From Actinomyces qiguomingii (lineage in GTDB: Bacteria; Actinomycetota; Actinomycetes; Actinomycetales; Actinomycetaceae): a stretch of 64,000 bases of DNA. The position numbers and the translations under genes are program-made. Positions 16,556 to 25,129 of the stretch are shown here, in pieces. The stretch's first letter is position 1. Every line of letters starts with the position of its first letter. Below the pieces are notes generated by a model, which saw nothing but the letters and a program-made list of their open reading frames with translations, did not search any database and was not told the origin of the DNA. The stretch lies in assembly GCF_004102025.1 (NCBI RefSeq), contig NZ_CP025228.1:1364001-1428000 (forward strand), read 5' to 3'.

Positions 16556-17878
16556 TCAGCGCCGTCCGATCCCCGCGTAGGTGAAGCCTGCGGCCTTCCA
16601 AGCCTCACGCGGCAGGGAGTTGCGGCCGTCGATCACGTTGCGGCGGGACACCAGCTCGGCCGCTCTGGCGGGATCGAAAGTGGTGAACTGCTTCCACTCG
16701 GTGCCCAGCACCACCAGGTCCGCACCGGTTAGGGCCTCCTCGATGCTTTCCGTGATCTGGTACGGCAGGTCCGTGCGCGCCGCCAGAATCGGGCCCGCCG
16801 CCGGATCCATAACCACCACGGATGCCGAAAGCTCGGCGAACTCCGCGGCCAAGTCCAGGGAGGGGGAATTGCGCATGTCGTCGCTATCCGGCTTGAAGGC
16901 GGCCCCGAGCACCGCCACCCGCCTGCCGGCCAGGTCCTCCCCGAGCATGCGGCGAGCGGTATCCACCACCGAGTGGCGCACGGCGTCGTTGATCCTGTCC
17001 ACCTCGGCGAGGAATCCGAGCGCCCGTCCGACCCCCAGTTCGTCGGCGCGGGCCTGGAAGGCGCGGATGTCCTTGGGCAGGCAACCGCCGCCGAAGCCGA
17101 TACCGGCACGCAGAAAGCGCTTACCGATACGGTCGTCCAGGCCTATGGCGCCGGCCAGGGCAGTCACGTCGGCGCCGGCGGCGTCACAGATCTGCGCCAT
17201 GGCATTTATGAAGGAGATCTTGGTGGCCAAGAAGGCGTTGGCGGAGATCTTCACCAGCTCCGCCGTCGCATAATCCATGACGAGTCGGGGCTTGTTCTTC
17301 TCGAGTATGGGGCGGTACACGTCATCCAGCACTGCCTGCGCGCTGACGGCCGCGTCTTCGTCAGCCGGCAGCCCGTAGACCATGCGGTCTGGATCGAGTG
17401 TGTCCTTGACCGCGAATCCCTCGCGCAGGAACTCCGGATTCCAGACCAGTGTCGCACCCGTGGGGGCGATCGACTCGGCCAGGCGCGCAGCGGTACCGAC
17501 GGGTACGGTCGATTTGCCGGCGACGATCTCGGGACGATCGGCGCACTTGCCCAGGTGGGGGAGCATGGCCTCAACGGCCGCATCCACGTAGGTCAGGTCT
17601 GCGGCACCGGTGTCCAACTGCGGGGTGCCCACCCCGATGAAATGGACTTGTGCGCCGGCGATCGCCGCGTAATCGGTGGTGAAGGTCAGGCGACCGGCAT
17701 CCACGTTACGCCGCAGAACCTCCTCGAACCCGGGCTCGAAGAAGGGGGCCATGCCCCGGGAGAGCAGCTCGACCTTGTGGGCGTCGACGTCCACACCGAC
17801 GACCGTGTGGCCCAGTTCGGCCATTGAGGCGGCGTGAACCGCACCGAGGTACCCACAACCAATTACGGAAAGGCGCAT
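16556..17878 (-). CDS. ugd: UDP-glucose 6-dehydrogenase
   Basis: The enzyme (440 aa) converts UDP-glucose to UDP-glucuronate with NAD+. An N-terminal Rossmann motif GCGYLGAVHA (7-16) and the catalytic Cys266 in GFGGGCLPKD are visible, as are NPEFLREG (147-154) and the conserved Lys in ELVKISANAFLATK. Length matches the family. It supplies glucuronate for a capsule or teichuronic-type polymer, in keeping with the surrounding locus. It is transcribed alone on the reverse strand, divergent from the membrane protein gene at 18032. Confidence 0.93.
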   Translation of the reverse strand: MRLSVIGCGYLGAVHAASMAELGHTVVGVDVDAHKVELLSRGMAPFFEPGFEEVLRRNVDAGRLTFTTDYAAIAGAQVHFIGVGTPQLDTGAADLTYVDAAVEAMLPHLGKCADRPEIVAGKSTVPVGTAARLAESIAPTGATLVWNPEFLREGFAVKDTLDPDRMVYGLPADEDAAVSAQAVLDDVYRPILEKNKPRLVMDYATAELVKISANAFLATKISFINAMAQICDAAGADVTALAGAIGLDDRIGKRFLRAGIGFGGGCLPKDIRAFQARADELGVGRALGFLAEVDRINDAVRHSVVDTARRMLGEDLAGRRVAVLGAAFKPDSDDMRNSPSLDLAAEFAELSASVVVMDPAAGPILAARTDLPYQITESIEEALTGADLVVLGTEWKQFTTFDPARAAELVSRRNVIDGRNSLPREAWKAAGFTYAGIGRR

Positions 17879-18031
17879 GCTGGAAGGCTAGCGGACGCAG
17901 TAGGGTCTTAGCTGCGTGTCGGGTCCCAAAGGCAGGTTGGTTTCCGGATTCCTTGCCCACAGAGACGGAGCCCGGATCACGTTTGCGTGACTGAGGCCAC
18001 GTGGTGACCCCGTTCCGATTACTGTGGCCCG

Positions 18032-19489
18032 GTGAATCGCACGACGCCCCGGGTCAAGGATCCTGACGACGGTATCGCAGACCGCTGTGCGGCAGGGCTC
18101 GCACTGCTGCACAGCTGGACGCCCGGTGGGATCCAAGGCTTGGTGGTTATGGGGTTTGTTCTGTGCGCCGCGGGGCGCGCACTGCTCATTCCGCTGTTCG
18201 GCAGCGCCGATGAGGCCAACCATCTCGACTACGCCTACCAGCTCTGGCACGGGCGTTGGCCCGACTTCTTCGAAGGTCCCGTCATCCCGGGAGCCGGGCC
18301 CAAGTCGCCGTTGTCCGTGCAGGCGGTTTCACAGCACCCCCCGCTGTTTTACCTGCTCATGGCCCCGTTGGCGGGGCCACTGACCGACACCGCAGGGGTG
18401 CTTACTGCCGGGATGGCCGGACGCGCTTTGAACGTCCTGCTGGGCGCGGCCGCGGTGGCCCTGGTCGGCTGCGCTGCCAGGTCGGCCTTTCCCGGCAATG
18501 CCCTGCTCGGCCCCGCTGCCACATTGATTGCCGCGCTGTGCTGCTCCATGCTGGGAGTTGCCGGGGCCGTCTACAACGACACCCTGGCGACGGCGCTGAT
18601 GGCGGCGTGCATTGCTGTTGCCTGTAGGTTCATCCGGTCCGGTCCTTCATCGCGGCGATGGTTTCTGCTGACGGCCGCCTGCTGTGCGGCCCTGTTGACC
18701 AGACTGTCTTTGATGGTTGTTGTTGCCGTGTGCCTGACGGCGGTCGCGGCCGAGGGAATGGTCCGCGGCGCCAACAGGGACCGGTGGGGGAGGTGGACCG
18801 GGCTGGCCAAGGCCATTGCCATCGGCGTGTTGGTGCTGCTGTCCTGCGGGTGGTTCTACCTGCGCAATCTGCGTCTGACCGGGACTATCACCGGAGGCCA
18901 TCCCGATTGGGCGGCGGAGCACCTCAATGCCGTGCGCGTCTCCATGGGGGAACTCGCCTCGCAGCCGGAAACCTGGCGGAGACTGCTGTCACTGTTCGTT
19001 CCGGTCCCCGCGCAGGGAGGGATCGGGCTGCTTGTGATCGGGGTGCCAGCGCTGGGCGGATTGTTAGCGGTGGCCGTGGCGGTTGTGCGCAGGCGTGCTA
19101 CCTGGACGGATGCGGCCGTAACCGGCCTGCTAGCGGTTGAAGCCGCACTGATTCTGGTGATGCAGTTGAAGTACTCGGCCGGCGGAGGCGGCCTGCATCC
19201 GCGCTACCTGTTGCCCGCACTAGTCGCCCTAGCGGTGCTCATGGGTACCGGTCTGACCCGGCCGCGTCCACTTGCCGGGATACTAACCGGAGCCTGGTTC
19301 GTGGCGTGGGCGGCGTTGTTCGTACCCTGGTGGTGGCAGCAGGGCCAACAGGCCACGAACGCCGGTGGGGGATTCATCACCTGGCCGATGGCGGCCTCAA
19401 CGCTTCTCGGTGCGGCACTGGCCATATGGGTAGGCGCCGTCATAGGCATCGGTGTGCTGGGGATGAGGCGGCCGGCGCTAGGTGATTGA
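18032..19489 (+). CDS. Polytopic membrane protein, GT-C-like
   Basis: This 485-aa protein has about ten hydrophobic spans. After the first span it carries GSADEANHLDYAYQLWHGRW and, further on, QHPPLFYLLMAPL. An acidic D-E motif in the first extracytoplasmic loop followed by a P-P-x-x-Y element is the usual layout of GT-C glycosyltransferases that use polyprenyl-phosphate sugars. The similar motif in the C-terminal half of the protein at 7678-9948 suggests they are related. Start at GTG 18032 is provisional. Substrate unknown; extracytoplasmic decoration of the surface polymer is a reasonable inference. Confidence 0.7.
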   Translation: MNRTTPRVKDPDDGIADRCAAGLALLHSWTPGGIQGLVVMGFVLCAAGRALLIPLFGSADEANHLDYAYQLWHGRWPDFFEGPVIPGAGPKSPLSVQAVSQHPPLFYLLMAPLAGPLTDTAGVLTAGMAGRALNVLLGAAAVALVGCAARSAFPGNALLGPAATLIAALCCSMLGVAGAVYNDTLATALMAACIAVACRFIRSGPSSRRWFLLTAACCAALLTRLSLMVVVAVCLTAVAAEGMVRGANRDRWGRWTGLAKAIAIGVLVLLSCGWFYLRNLRLTGTITGGHPDWAAEHLNAVRVSMGELASQPETWRRLLSLFVPVPAQGGIGLLVIGVPALGGLLAVAVAVVRRRATWTDAAVTGLLAVEAALILVMQLKYSAGGGGLHPRYLLPALVALAVLMGTGLTRPRPLAGILTGAWFVAWAALFVPWWWQQGQQATNAGGGFITWPMAASTLLGAALAIWVGAVIGIGVLGMRRPALGD

Positions 19490-19522
19490 CTGCACGGGCG
19501 ATCCCCATGGTGTCTAGGTCCG

Positions 19523-19549
19523 GGTCTGAAGCGTGTGTCGGTTCAGGCC
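19523..19549. terminator. Short hairpin between convergent genes
   Basis: GGTCTGAA (19523-19530) pairs with TTCAGGCC (19542-19549) with one G-T pair and an 11-nt loop, between the membrane protein gene and rmlCD. No T-tract is present. Terminator function is possible. Confidence 0.35.
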
Positions 19550-19577
19550 GCCCACGTGCCCGCCCGCCCGCAATCGT

Positions 19578-21068
19578 TCACAGCTCGATGGTGGGCACGT
19601 AGGCTTCCAGACGCTCCATGGAGTTGCCCGGGGTGAAGCCGGTCGCCTCGATCTTGGTCAGGTCCAGGGCGCTGCGAAGCGGGCGGGGGGCGATGCCCTC
19701 CTGCCCCGCATAGTACTCGGCGGTGGTCACCGGCGTGACCTCCTCCGCGCTGTGGCCCACCAGCTCGAAAACCCGCTTGGCAACGTCGCACCAGGACACC
19801 ACGGGGCCCTCACCGGACAGGTTGTAGGTGCCGAATTCGGCGCCGGTGCGCAGCAGGTGGATGATGCCGGCGGCCAGGTCCGTGGTGAAGGTGAGGCGGC
19901 CGGTCTGGTCGTCCACCACCTTCGGGGCGATGCCGCGGGCCGCCAGCGAGGCCATGGTCTTGGCGAAGTTCTTGCCGTCGCCCACCACCCAGGAGGTGCG
20001 CACCAGGTAGTGCCTGGGGGCGGCCTCGACGGCGGCGTCACCGCCCGCCTTCGACTGACCGTACACGCCCAGCGGGCTGGGGGCCTCGGCCTCGGTGTGG
20101 GGCTCTGATTCGCCGTCGAAGGTGTACTCGCTGGAGATGTGTACCAGGGTCAGATCGTGGCGGGCCGCCTCACGGGCCAAATTGGCCGGGCCGGTGGCAT
20201 TGGCCCGCCAGGACTGGCGCCGCCCCTCACTGGACTCGGCTCCGTCCACGTCCGTCCAGGCAGCCGCGTTGATTATGACGTCGTATGCGGACCAGTCCCA
20301 GGCAGCCATGGCTTCGGCGTCGGAAATGTCCACTTCCGGCAGATCCACACCGGTGGGACAGTAGCCGGCTTCGGGCAGCTGCTTCATCAGTTCACGGCCT
20401 AGCTGGCCCTTGCAGCCGGTGACCAGTACGCGCCCGGCGTGCACCGGCGCTGAGGCTGCGGCGTCATCGGCAGGGAAGGGGACGACGTCGGCCAGGCGCG
20501 GATGGGCGCGGTCCTTATCCGATTGGATCGCGCGCTCCAGCGGGATCGGCCAGGGCACGGAGACGGTCTCGTCAGCCAGGTTCAGGAACGTGTACTGAGC
20601 GTCGGGCGACCAGTGATCGTTGACCAGGTAGGTGTAGGCGGTATTGGGCTCCAGCGTCTGGTAGGCGTTACCCACGCCCCTCGGTACGAACACGGCCACC
20701 GACGGATCGATCTCGGCGGTATACACGGTTCCGAAGGTGGGACCCTCGCGCAGATCCACCCAGGCGCCGAAGACCCGACCGGTGGCCACCGACACGTACT
20801 TGTCCCATGGCTCGGCGTGGATGCCGCGGGTGACTCCGACTTCGTCGTTGAAGGAGATGTTGTTCTGCACCGGCCCGAAGTCCGGCAGCCCCAGGGCGGT
20901 CATCTTCTCCCGCTGCCAGTTCTCCTTGAACCAGCCGCGGTTGTCTCCATGCACGGTCAGGTCGATGCGCAGGAAGCCGGGGATCGGGGTGGTCTGCACG
21001 CCGAGCGGCTTGAGCAGCTCCAAGTCGGCGGCGGAAATCGGAGCTGGGGAGGCGGCGGCGTCGGTCAC
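19578..21068 (-). CDS. rmlCD: Bifunctional dTDP-4-dehydrorhamnose 3,5-epimerase / reductase (RmlC-RmlD fusion)
   Basis: The 496-aa protein joins two dTDP-L-rhamnose enzymes. The N-terminal third is RmlC-like: GFLRIDLTVHGDNRGWFKEN, an active-site His in TRGIHAEPWDKYV and FVPRGVGNAYQTL. The C-terminal part is RmlD-like: Rossmann motif VTGCKGQLGREL, NAAAWTDVD, the SSEYTFDG strand and the YGQSK active-site motif. It performs the last two steps of rhamnose activation. GTG at 21068 follows AAGGAG at 5-nt spacing; the frame is open for 41 more codons but has no better site. Such fusions are known in actinobacteria such as Bifidobacterium. rmlA lies next upstream on the same strand. Confidence 0.92.
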   Translation of the reverse strand: MTDAAASPAPISAADLELLKPLGVQTTPIPGFLRIDLTVHGDNRGWFKENWQREKMTALGLPDFGPVQNNISFNDEVGVTRGIHAEPWDKYVSVATGRVFGAWVDLREGPTFGTVYTAEIDPSVAVFVPRGVGNAYQTLEPNTAYTYLVNDHWSPDAQYTFLNLADETVSVPWPIPLERAIQSDKDRAHPRLADVVPFPADDAAASAPVHAGRVLVTGCKGQLGRELMKQLPEAGYCPTGVDLPEVDISDAEAMAAWDWSAYDVIINAAAWTDVDGAESSEGRRQSWRANATGPANLAREAARHDLTLVHISSEYTFDGESEPHTEAEAPSPLGVYGQSKAGGDAAVEAAPRHYLVRTSWVVGDGKNFAKTMASLAARGIAPKVVDDQTGRLTFTTDLAAGIIHLLRTGAEFGTYNLSGEGPVVSWCDVAKRVFELVGHSAEEVTPVTTAEYYAGQEGIAPRPLRSALDLTKIEATGFTPGNSMERLEAYVPTIEL

Positions 21069-21252
21069 GGGACTCCTTAAGATCGGTGTGGTCGGGCGGT
21101 AGCGCGACACGGTGGTCCGCCCGGTGTGTCGCCCGAATCCTATCGGGCTGGGTGGGTGTGGATCGGAGCAGTCCAAGCGGTTCCCGCCCACACCGGCTTA
21201 TCCGGCTCTTCGGGTTTTAGGGTGTGGTCCCAGTCGGCTGCCGGCCCCGTAC

Positions 21253-21325
21253 TTGGACCGCGTTCCTGCGGTTGGACCGTCTGAAAGTGCGTTTCAGGCA
21301 GTCCAACGGCAGCCAGGCGGTCCAT
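21253..21325. repeat. Imperfect 73-nt dyad with half-sites at 19-nt steps
   Basis: The centre is a CTGAAA/TTTCAG hairpin (21281-21286 and 21292-21297, 5-nt loop). It is extended by TTGGAC (21272-21277) against GTCCAA (21301-21306). One 19-nt step outward, TGGACCG (21254-21260) pairs with CGGTCCA (21318-21324). It lies in the rmlCD-rmlA gap. It could be a structured leader RNA, an operator array or a remnant of a small palindromic element. Confidence 0.55.
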
Positions 21326-21343
21326 CGGCAGCCAGGCGGTCCA
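21307..21343. repeat. 18-bp direct repeat, two copies 19 nt apart
   Basis: CGGCAGCCAGGCGGTCCA occurs at 21307-21324 and 21326-21343 with one base between. It shares the 19-nt spacing of the TTGGACCG pair at 21253 and 21272. Confidence 0.8.
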
Positions 21344-21369
21344 GTTATTGGTGCTCCACCTGCGCTACA

Positions 21370-21407
21370 CCGGTCGGGCCCGAGACCACGGTGTGGGGCC
21401 CGACCGG
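21370..21407. terminator. Perfect 12-bp GC-rich hairpin between rmlA and rmlCD
   Basis: CCGGTCGGGCCC (21370-21381) pairs perfectly with GGGCCCGACCGG (21396-21407) around a 14-nt loop. It is about 70 nt downstream of the rmlA stop on the reverse strand. Stability suggests a terminator or attenuator reducing read-through from rmlA into rmlCD. No T-tract follows. Confidence 0.6.
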
Positions 21408-21475
21408 GCGTGAAATACATCGTGCACGATTAGCGGGCGAACAGTGAGCCCGGTGCGCGGCGGTGCGGATCGGCA

Positions 21476-22348
21476 TTAGTGCCGGACACGCTCGAGCAGT
21501 CCGAGAAGATACTGGCCGTAGCCCGACTTGACCAGCGGTTCGGCGCGCTCGCGCAGGCCGTCGTCGTCGATGAAGCCCATGCGCCAGGCGACCTCTTCCG
21601 GGCAGCCGATCTTCATTCCCTGCCGGTGCTGGACTGTGCGCACGAAACTGGTGGCGTCGGCCAAGGAGTCGAAGGTGCCGGTGTCCAGCCAGGCGGTACC
21701 GCGAGGAAGTACCTCCACGCTGAGTCGGCCGGCCTCCAGATAGGCGCGGTTGACATCGGTGATCTCATACTCGCCGCGTGCCGAGGGCTCAAGGCTCTTG
21801 GCGACCTCCACCACGTCATTGTCGTAGAAGTACAGGCCGGGCACGGCGTAGTCGGACTTGGGATGGTCGGGCTTCTCCTCAATGGAGATGGCCTTGAAAT
21901 CGGCGTCGAACTCAACCACGCCGTAGGCGGTAGGGTCTGCGACCTGGTAGGCGTATACGACTCCACCCTCGGGACTGGTGTTTCGACGCAGGCGCGTGCC
22001 CAGGCCGGTGCCGTAGAAGATGTTGTCTCCCAGCACCAGAGCGGCCGGCTGGTTGCCGATGAACTCCTCTCCCAGCACGAAGGCCTGCGCCAGTCCGTTG
22101 GGGACCTGCTGCACCTTGTAGTCCAGGTTCACGCCGAACTGGGAGCCGTCGCCGAGGAGCCGTTTGAAGGTGGCCTCGTCGCCGGGAGTGGTGATGACCA
22201 GGATGTCCTCGATCTGCGCGAGCATGAGGGTGCACAGGGGGTAATAGATCATCGGCTTGTCATACACCGGCAGCAGCTGCTTGCAGGTTGCCAGAGTGAT
22301 CGGGTGCAGTCGTGTGCCGGAGCCGCCGGCCAGAATGATTCCTCGCAT
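21476..22348 (-). CDS. rmlA: Glucose-1-phosphate thymidylyltransferase
   Basis: This enzyme makes dTDP-glucose from dTTP and glucose-1-phosphate, the first step to dTDP-rhamnose. At 290 aa it has family length. The N-terminal [14 protein letters not shown] signature, [16 protein letters not shown] and the later VLGDNIFYG are visible. ATG 22348 begins the conserved sequence; ATG 22366 is possible, and neither has a strong ribosome-binding site. It is on the same strand as rmlCD but separated by a structured 407-bp gap. rmlB (dTDP-glucose 4,6-dehydratase) is not in the window. Confidence 0.95.
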   Translation of the reverse strand: MRGIILAGGSGTRLHPITLATCKQLLPVYDKPMIYYPLCTLMLAQIEDILVITTPGDEATFKRLLGDGSQFGVNLDYKVQQVPNGLAQAFVLGEEFIGNQPAALVLGDNIFYGTGLGTRLRRNTSPEGGVVYAYQVADPTAYGVVEFDADFKAISIEEKPDHPKSDYAVPGLYFYDNDVVEVAKSLEPSARGEYEITDVNRAYLEAGRLSVEVLPRGTAWLDTGTFDSLADATSFVRTVQHRQGMKIGCPEEVAWRMGFIDDDGLRERAEPLVKSGYGQYLLGLLERVRH

Positions 22349-22473
22349 GGGCACAGTGTGGCTCATTCGAGGCCAATCCCGCCGCAAAAGCGCCGGATGC
22401 GTTATGTGAACCCCGCCGGCGTGGCCGGGCGGGCTCGTCGCGGCCGCCCGCGCGTCGGCTACCGTTGGCGCTC

Positions 22474-23661
22474 ATGGAACGACTTGAGGGCGCGCGGCAG
22501 CGCTACGACTGGGGATCGCCCGAGGCCATCCCGGAGTTCCTCGGGGTCGCTACGGACGGCGAGCCGTGGGCCGAACAGTGGTTCGGCGCCCACCCCGCCG
22601 GGCGTACTCGCGCCGGGACGGGCACGCTCGCGGCACTGATCGACTCCGATCCGCAGCGCCTACTCGGCGAGGACGTGGTGCGCCGCTTCGGCCCCAAGCT
22701 GCCCTTCCTGCTCAAGCTGATCGCCCCCGCCCGGGTACTCTCCCTTCAGGTGCACCCCTCACTGGAGCAGGCCGTGGAGGGGTACGGGCTGGAGGATGCG
22801 GCCGGCGTCCCCCTGGACAGTCCGGTCCGCAACTACAAGGACACCAACCACAAGCCGGAGATGGTGCTGGCGCTTACTCACTTCGAGGCAGTCGCTGGTT
22901 TCCGGGCGCCGCGGCGTGCGGCCGAGGTGCTGGCGGAACTGCGCTCCCCGCTGGCCAGACGCATGCGCCGCACCCTGCGGCTGAACCCGACGCGCTTCGG
23001 GATCCGGCAGGTGTTCACCGATCTGGTCTCTGCTGCCACCCGACCGGATGCGGAGGACACTGCCGCGCTGGTGGCCGAGATCGACGCCCGCCTTACCGCC
23101 GGCGCCTCGCCGTCGCGGCGGGTGGACTCCAACGTGATCAGCATGTGGAGGTCATTCCCCGGAGATCCGGGGGTGGCCGCGGCACTGCTGCTCAATCCCG
23201 TCACGCTGCGCCCGGGGGAGGCGCTGTTCGTGCCTGCGGGCAGTGTGCACGCCTACGTAACCGGCATGGGCATCGAAGTGATGGCCTCCTCCGACAACGT
23301 GCTGCGGGCCGGGTTGACCACCAAGCACGCGGACGTGCCGGAGATGCTGGCCTGCGTGGATTACGTGGCGGCGCCACCGGTGCGTCCGGCCCCCGAGTAT
23401 CTGTCCCGTGCCACCCGCGCCTATTACGCGCCCGTGGACGACTTCGAACTGTTGATGACCACCGTAGTCCCCTCCGATGGGCGGGTGCAGGTGCCTGGCC
23501 GGGGACCGCGGATCGTGGTGGCGACCGAGGGAGACACCACAATTACCACGCCGGCAGGGCAGGCACGACTGGTCCGCGGACAGGCACTATTCGTCGGTGC
23601 CGACGAACGCACCCTGGCCGTGCAGGGGGAGGGCACGGTGGTCCAGGCCGACGTGCCGTAG
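22474..23661 (+). CDS. manA: Mannose-6-phosphate isomerase, class I
   Basis: The 395-aa protein interconverts mannose-6-phosphate and fructose-6-phosphate. Type I PMI motifs are present: PKLPFLLKLIAPARVLSLQVHP (in two parts, with the metal-binding His in LQVHPS), the NYKDTNHKPEM segment with its Glu/His ligands, and FVPAGSVHAYVTG. ATG 22474 is preferred over a TTG 9 nt upstream. It feeds GDP-mannose formation for glycoconjugates. It faces the TIGR03089 gene across a 17-bp gap and is divergent from rmlA. Confidence 0.93.
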   Translation: MERLEGARQRYDWGSPEAIPEFLGVATDGEPWAEQWFGAHPAGRTRAGTGTLAALIDSDPQRLLGEDVVRRFGPKLPFLLKLIAPARVLSLQVHPSLEQAVEGYGLEDAAGVPLDSPVRNYKDTNHKPEMVLALTHFEAVAGFRAPRRAAEVLAELRSPLARRMRRTLRLNPTRFGIRQVFTDLVSAATRPDAEDTAALVAEIDARLTAGASPSRRVDSNVISMWRSFPGDPGVAAALLLNPVTLRPGEALFVPAGSVHAYVTGMGIEVMASSDNVLRAGLTTKHADVPEMLACVDYVAAPPVRPAPEYLSRATRAYYAPVDDFELLMTTVVPSDGRVQVPGRGPRIVVATEGDTTITTPAGQARLVRGQALFVGADERTLAVQGEGTVVQADVP

Positions 23662-23678
23662 GGTTCGTGGCGGCGTTC

Positions 23679-24518
23679 TCAACAATCCGCTTCGGTGCCC
23701 TCCTGGCGGGCGGCCGACCGGACCAGATCGGGGTCGGCCTCGGGGGAGAGGAGGACCGCTGCCCGTTCGGCTCGCCACGCGGCGAGCACACCGCGTACCG
23801 CCTCCAGGGGCGTAACGGCCCTAACCAGCACGGCACCTCCCGCATGGCGGAGGTCCCCACCTGCTGTCCGCGGGACGGCAAGATCGGTGCCGTCCGCCGC
23901 GGGAGTGGAACTATTCGGGCCGGTGGCCAGCGCCTTGCGCGACAGCTCCGCGCCCGCCTGGACGTTAACGGGCGCCGCAGGGTCTGACACGATCGCCACC
24001 CTATGCCCGTCGAACGGTCGGGCGGGGAACCAGTCCGCGCGGGAGGCGACGTCGGCGGCACCATCGAGCGTCAGCGGCGGCGCAGGGCCGGGCCGGCGCA
24101 GCGCCAGAGACTCACGTGGAACCAATACCTGCACCTCGGCATCGGCATCCAGTCCCGATGGGGTGAACGCCACCGAGACATCCACATGGCGGGCCCGCCC
24201 TTGCGCGGGCAGGATCCGGGCCTTGGCATCGGTGTAAGAGGTGAAGGTCACCGCTGCTCCGGTCAACCAGGCTCCGCAGCTCCAAGTGATCGTGCGCCAG
24301 TGCACGCCCGTGTCCAGGTGCACGAGTAGACCCGCCTGGAGATCGGCGCCCAGCGCCTCCTCAACAAGCAGATTCGCGATTTTGCACTGCCACATGTGCA
24401 GCACACGCCCCGTCAATTCCATGCGCTCACCCGGTGCGTACCACACCAGCCAGGGGCGGTCGGAGTCCGTGGCGGTGGGCAGCAGTGAGGTCAGCGCGTC
24501 GGTTGGGTCTTGGTTCAC
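23679..24518 (-). CDS. TIGR03089 family protein (AMP-binding-like N-terminal domain)
   Basis: This 279-aa protein resembles the small actinobacterial TIGR03089 family, which looks like the N-terminal half of an acyl-adenylate-forming enzyme. ERMELTGRVLHMWQCKIANL and a GLLVHLDTGVHWRTITWSCG stretch are the recognisable parts. The ATP-binding P-loop and C-terminal domain of true adenylating enzymes are not seen, so catalysis is doubtful. In other actinobacteria it lies near rhamnose and mannose activation genes, as here. Function unknown. Confidence 0.75.
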   Translation of the reverse strand: MNQDPTDALTSLLPTATDSDRPWLVWYAPGERMELTGRVLHMWQCKIANLLVEEALGADLQAGLLVHLDTGVHWRTITWSCGAWLTGAAVTFTSYTDAKARILPAQGRARHVDVSVAFTPSGLDADAEVQVLVPRESLALRRPGPAPPLTLDGAADVASRADWFPARPFDGHRVAIVSDPAAPVNVQAGAELSRKALATGPNSSTPAADGTDLAVPRTAGGDLRHAGGAVLVRAVTPLEAVRGVLAAWRAERAAVLLSPEADPDLVRSAARQEGTEADC

Positions 24519-24746
24519 ACCCGGATCCTGACAGAGCCGCCGAGCCGGCGGAAGTGATACGCCCCAACCCTGACACTCAGAATTTCCTCAGCAAATTGTC
24601 ATGAAGAAGGTTGACACTGCTGTGGTGTCCTTCCGGCGTGGCCGGGCGGGCCGCGTCACGCCGCGTGAAAACCGCTGTGGGGACCCGTGTGTGCGTGACG
24701 GTGTGAGGGCCGTCGCGATTGAGTGAATTTCTCAGCCCCGGCTTGA

Positions 24747-24766
24747 CTCACAGCGGCTCACAGCCG
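24747..24766. promoter_or_regulatory. Tandem 10-bp repeat upstream of whiB
   Basis: CTCACAGCGG (24747-24756) is followed directly by CTCACAGCCG (24757-24766), about 45 nt before the whiB start. A TTGACT lies at 24743-24748. The 10-bp spacing matches one helical turn, which suits a protein-binding site. This is a candidate operator; no regulator was identified. The rest of the 293-bp gap (24519-24811) shows nothing clear. Confidence 0.35.
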
Positions 24767-24811
24767 TGTAATTCTACATAGACATCGTCCGTATCTTGAA
24801 GGGAAGCCATC

Positions 24812-25129
24812 GTGTGGAACATCCTCGGCGACGGGCCGCTCGAGCGGTCCGATGACGCCGACGACGAGGCGCTCCTCCTTCTGCTCGGCGACGACGATCC
24901 TGATGAGGGCCCGCTGGCCTGGCAGGAGCGCGCGTTGTGCGCTCAGACCGACCCGGAGGCCTTCTTCCCTGAGAAGGGAGGCTCCACCCGCGAAGCCAAG
25001 CGCGTGTGTGCCTCCTGTGAAGTCCGCGAGGAGTGCCTGGAGTACGCTCTGGCCAACGACGAGCGCTTCGGGATCTGGGGAGGACTGTCAGAGCGCGAGC
25101 GGCGCAAGCTCAAACGGCGCGCTGTATGA
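24812..25129 (+). CDS. whiB2: WhiB-family iron-sulfur regulator (WhiB2/WhmD-like)
   Basis: The 105-aa protein has the four cluster-binding cysteines Cys43, Cys66, Cys69 and Cys75 (C-x22-C-x2-C-x5-C). The GIWGG turn (87-91) and a basic tail RERRKLKRRAV follow. WhiB proteins hold a [4Fe-4S] cluster and act on transcription with the primary sigma factor. WhiB2/WhmD is linked to septation and cell division. The position next to manA, TIGR03089, DUF5719 and DUF3499 genes supports the WhiB2 assignment. GTG 24812 follows GAAGGGAAG. Its stop overlaps the next gene start (ATGA). Confidence 0.92.
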   Translation: MWNILGDGPLERSDDADDEALLLLLGDDDPDEGPLAWQERALCAQTDPEAFFPEKGGSTREAKRVCASCEVREECLEYALANDERFGIWGGLSERERRKLKRRAV

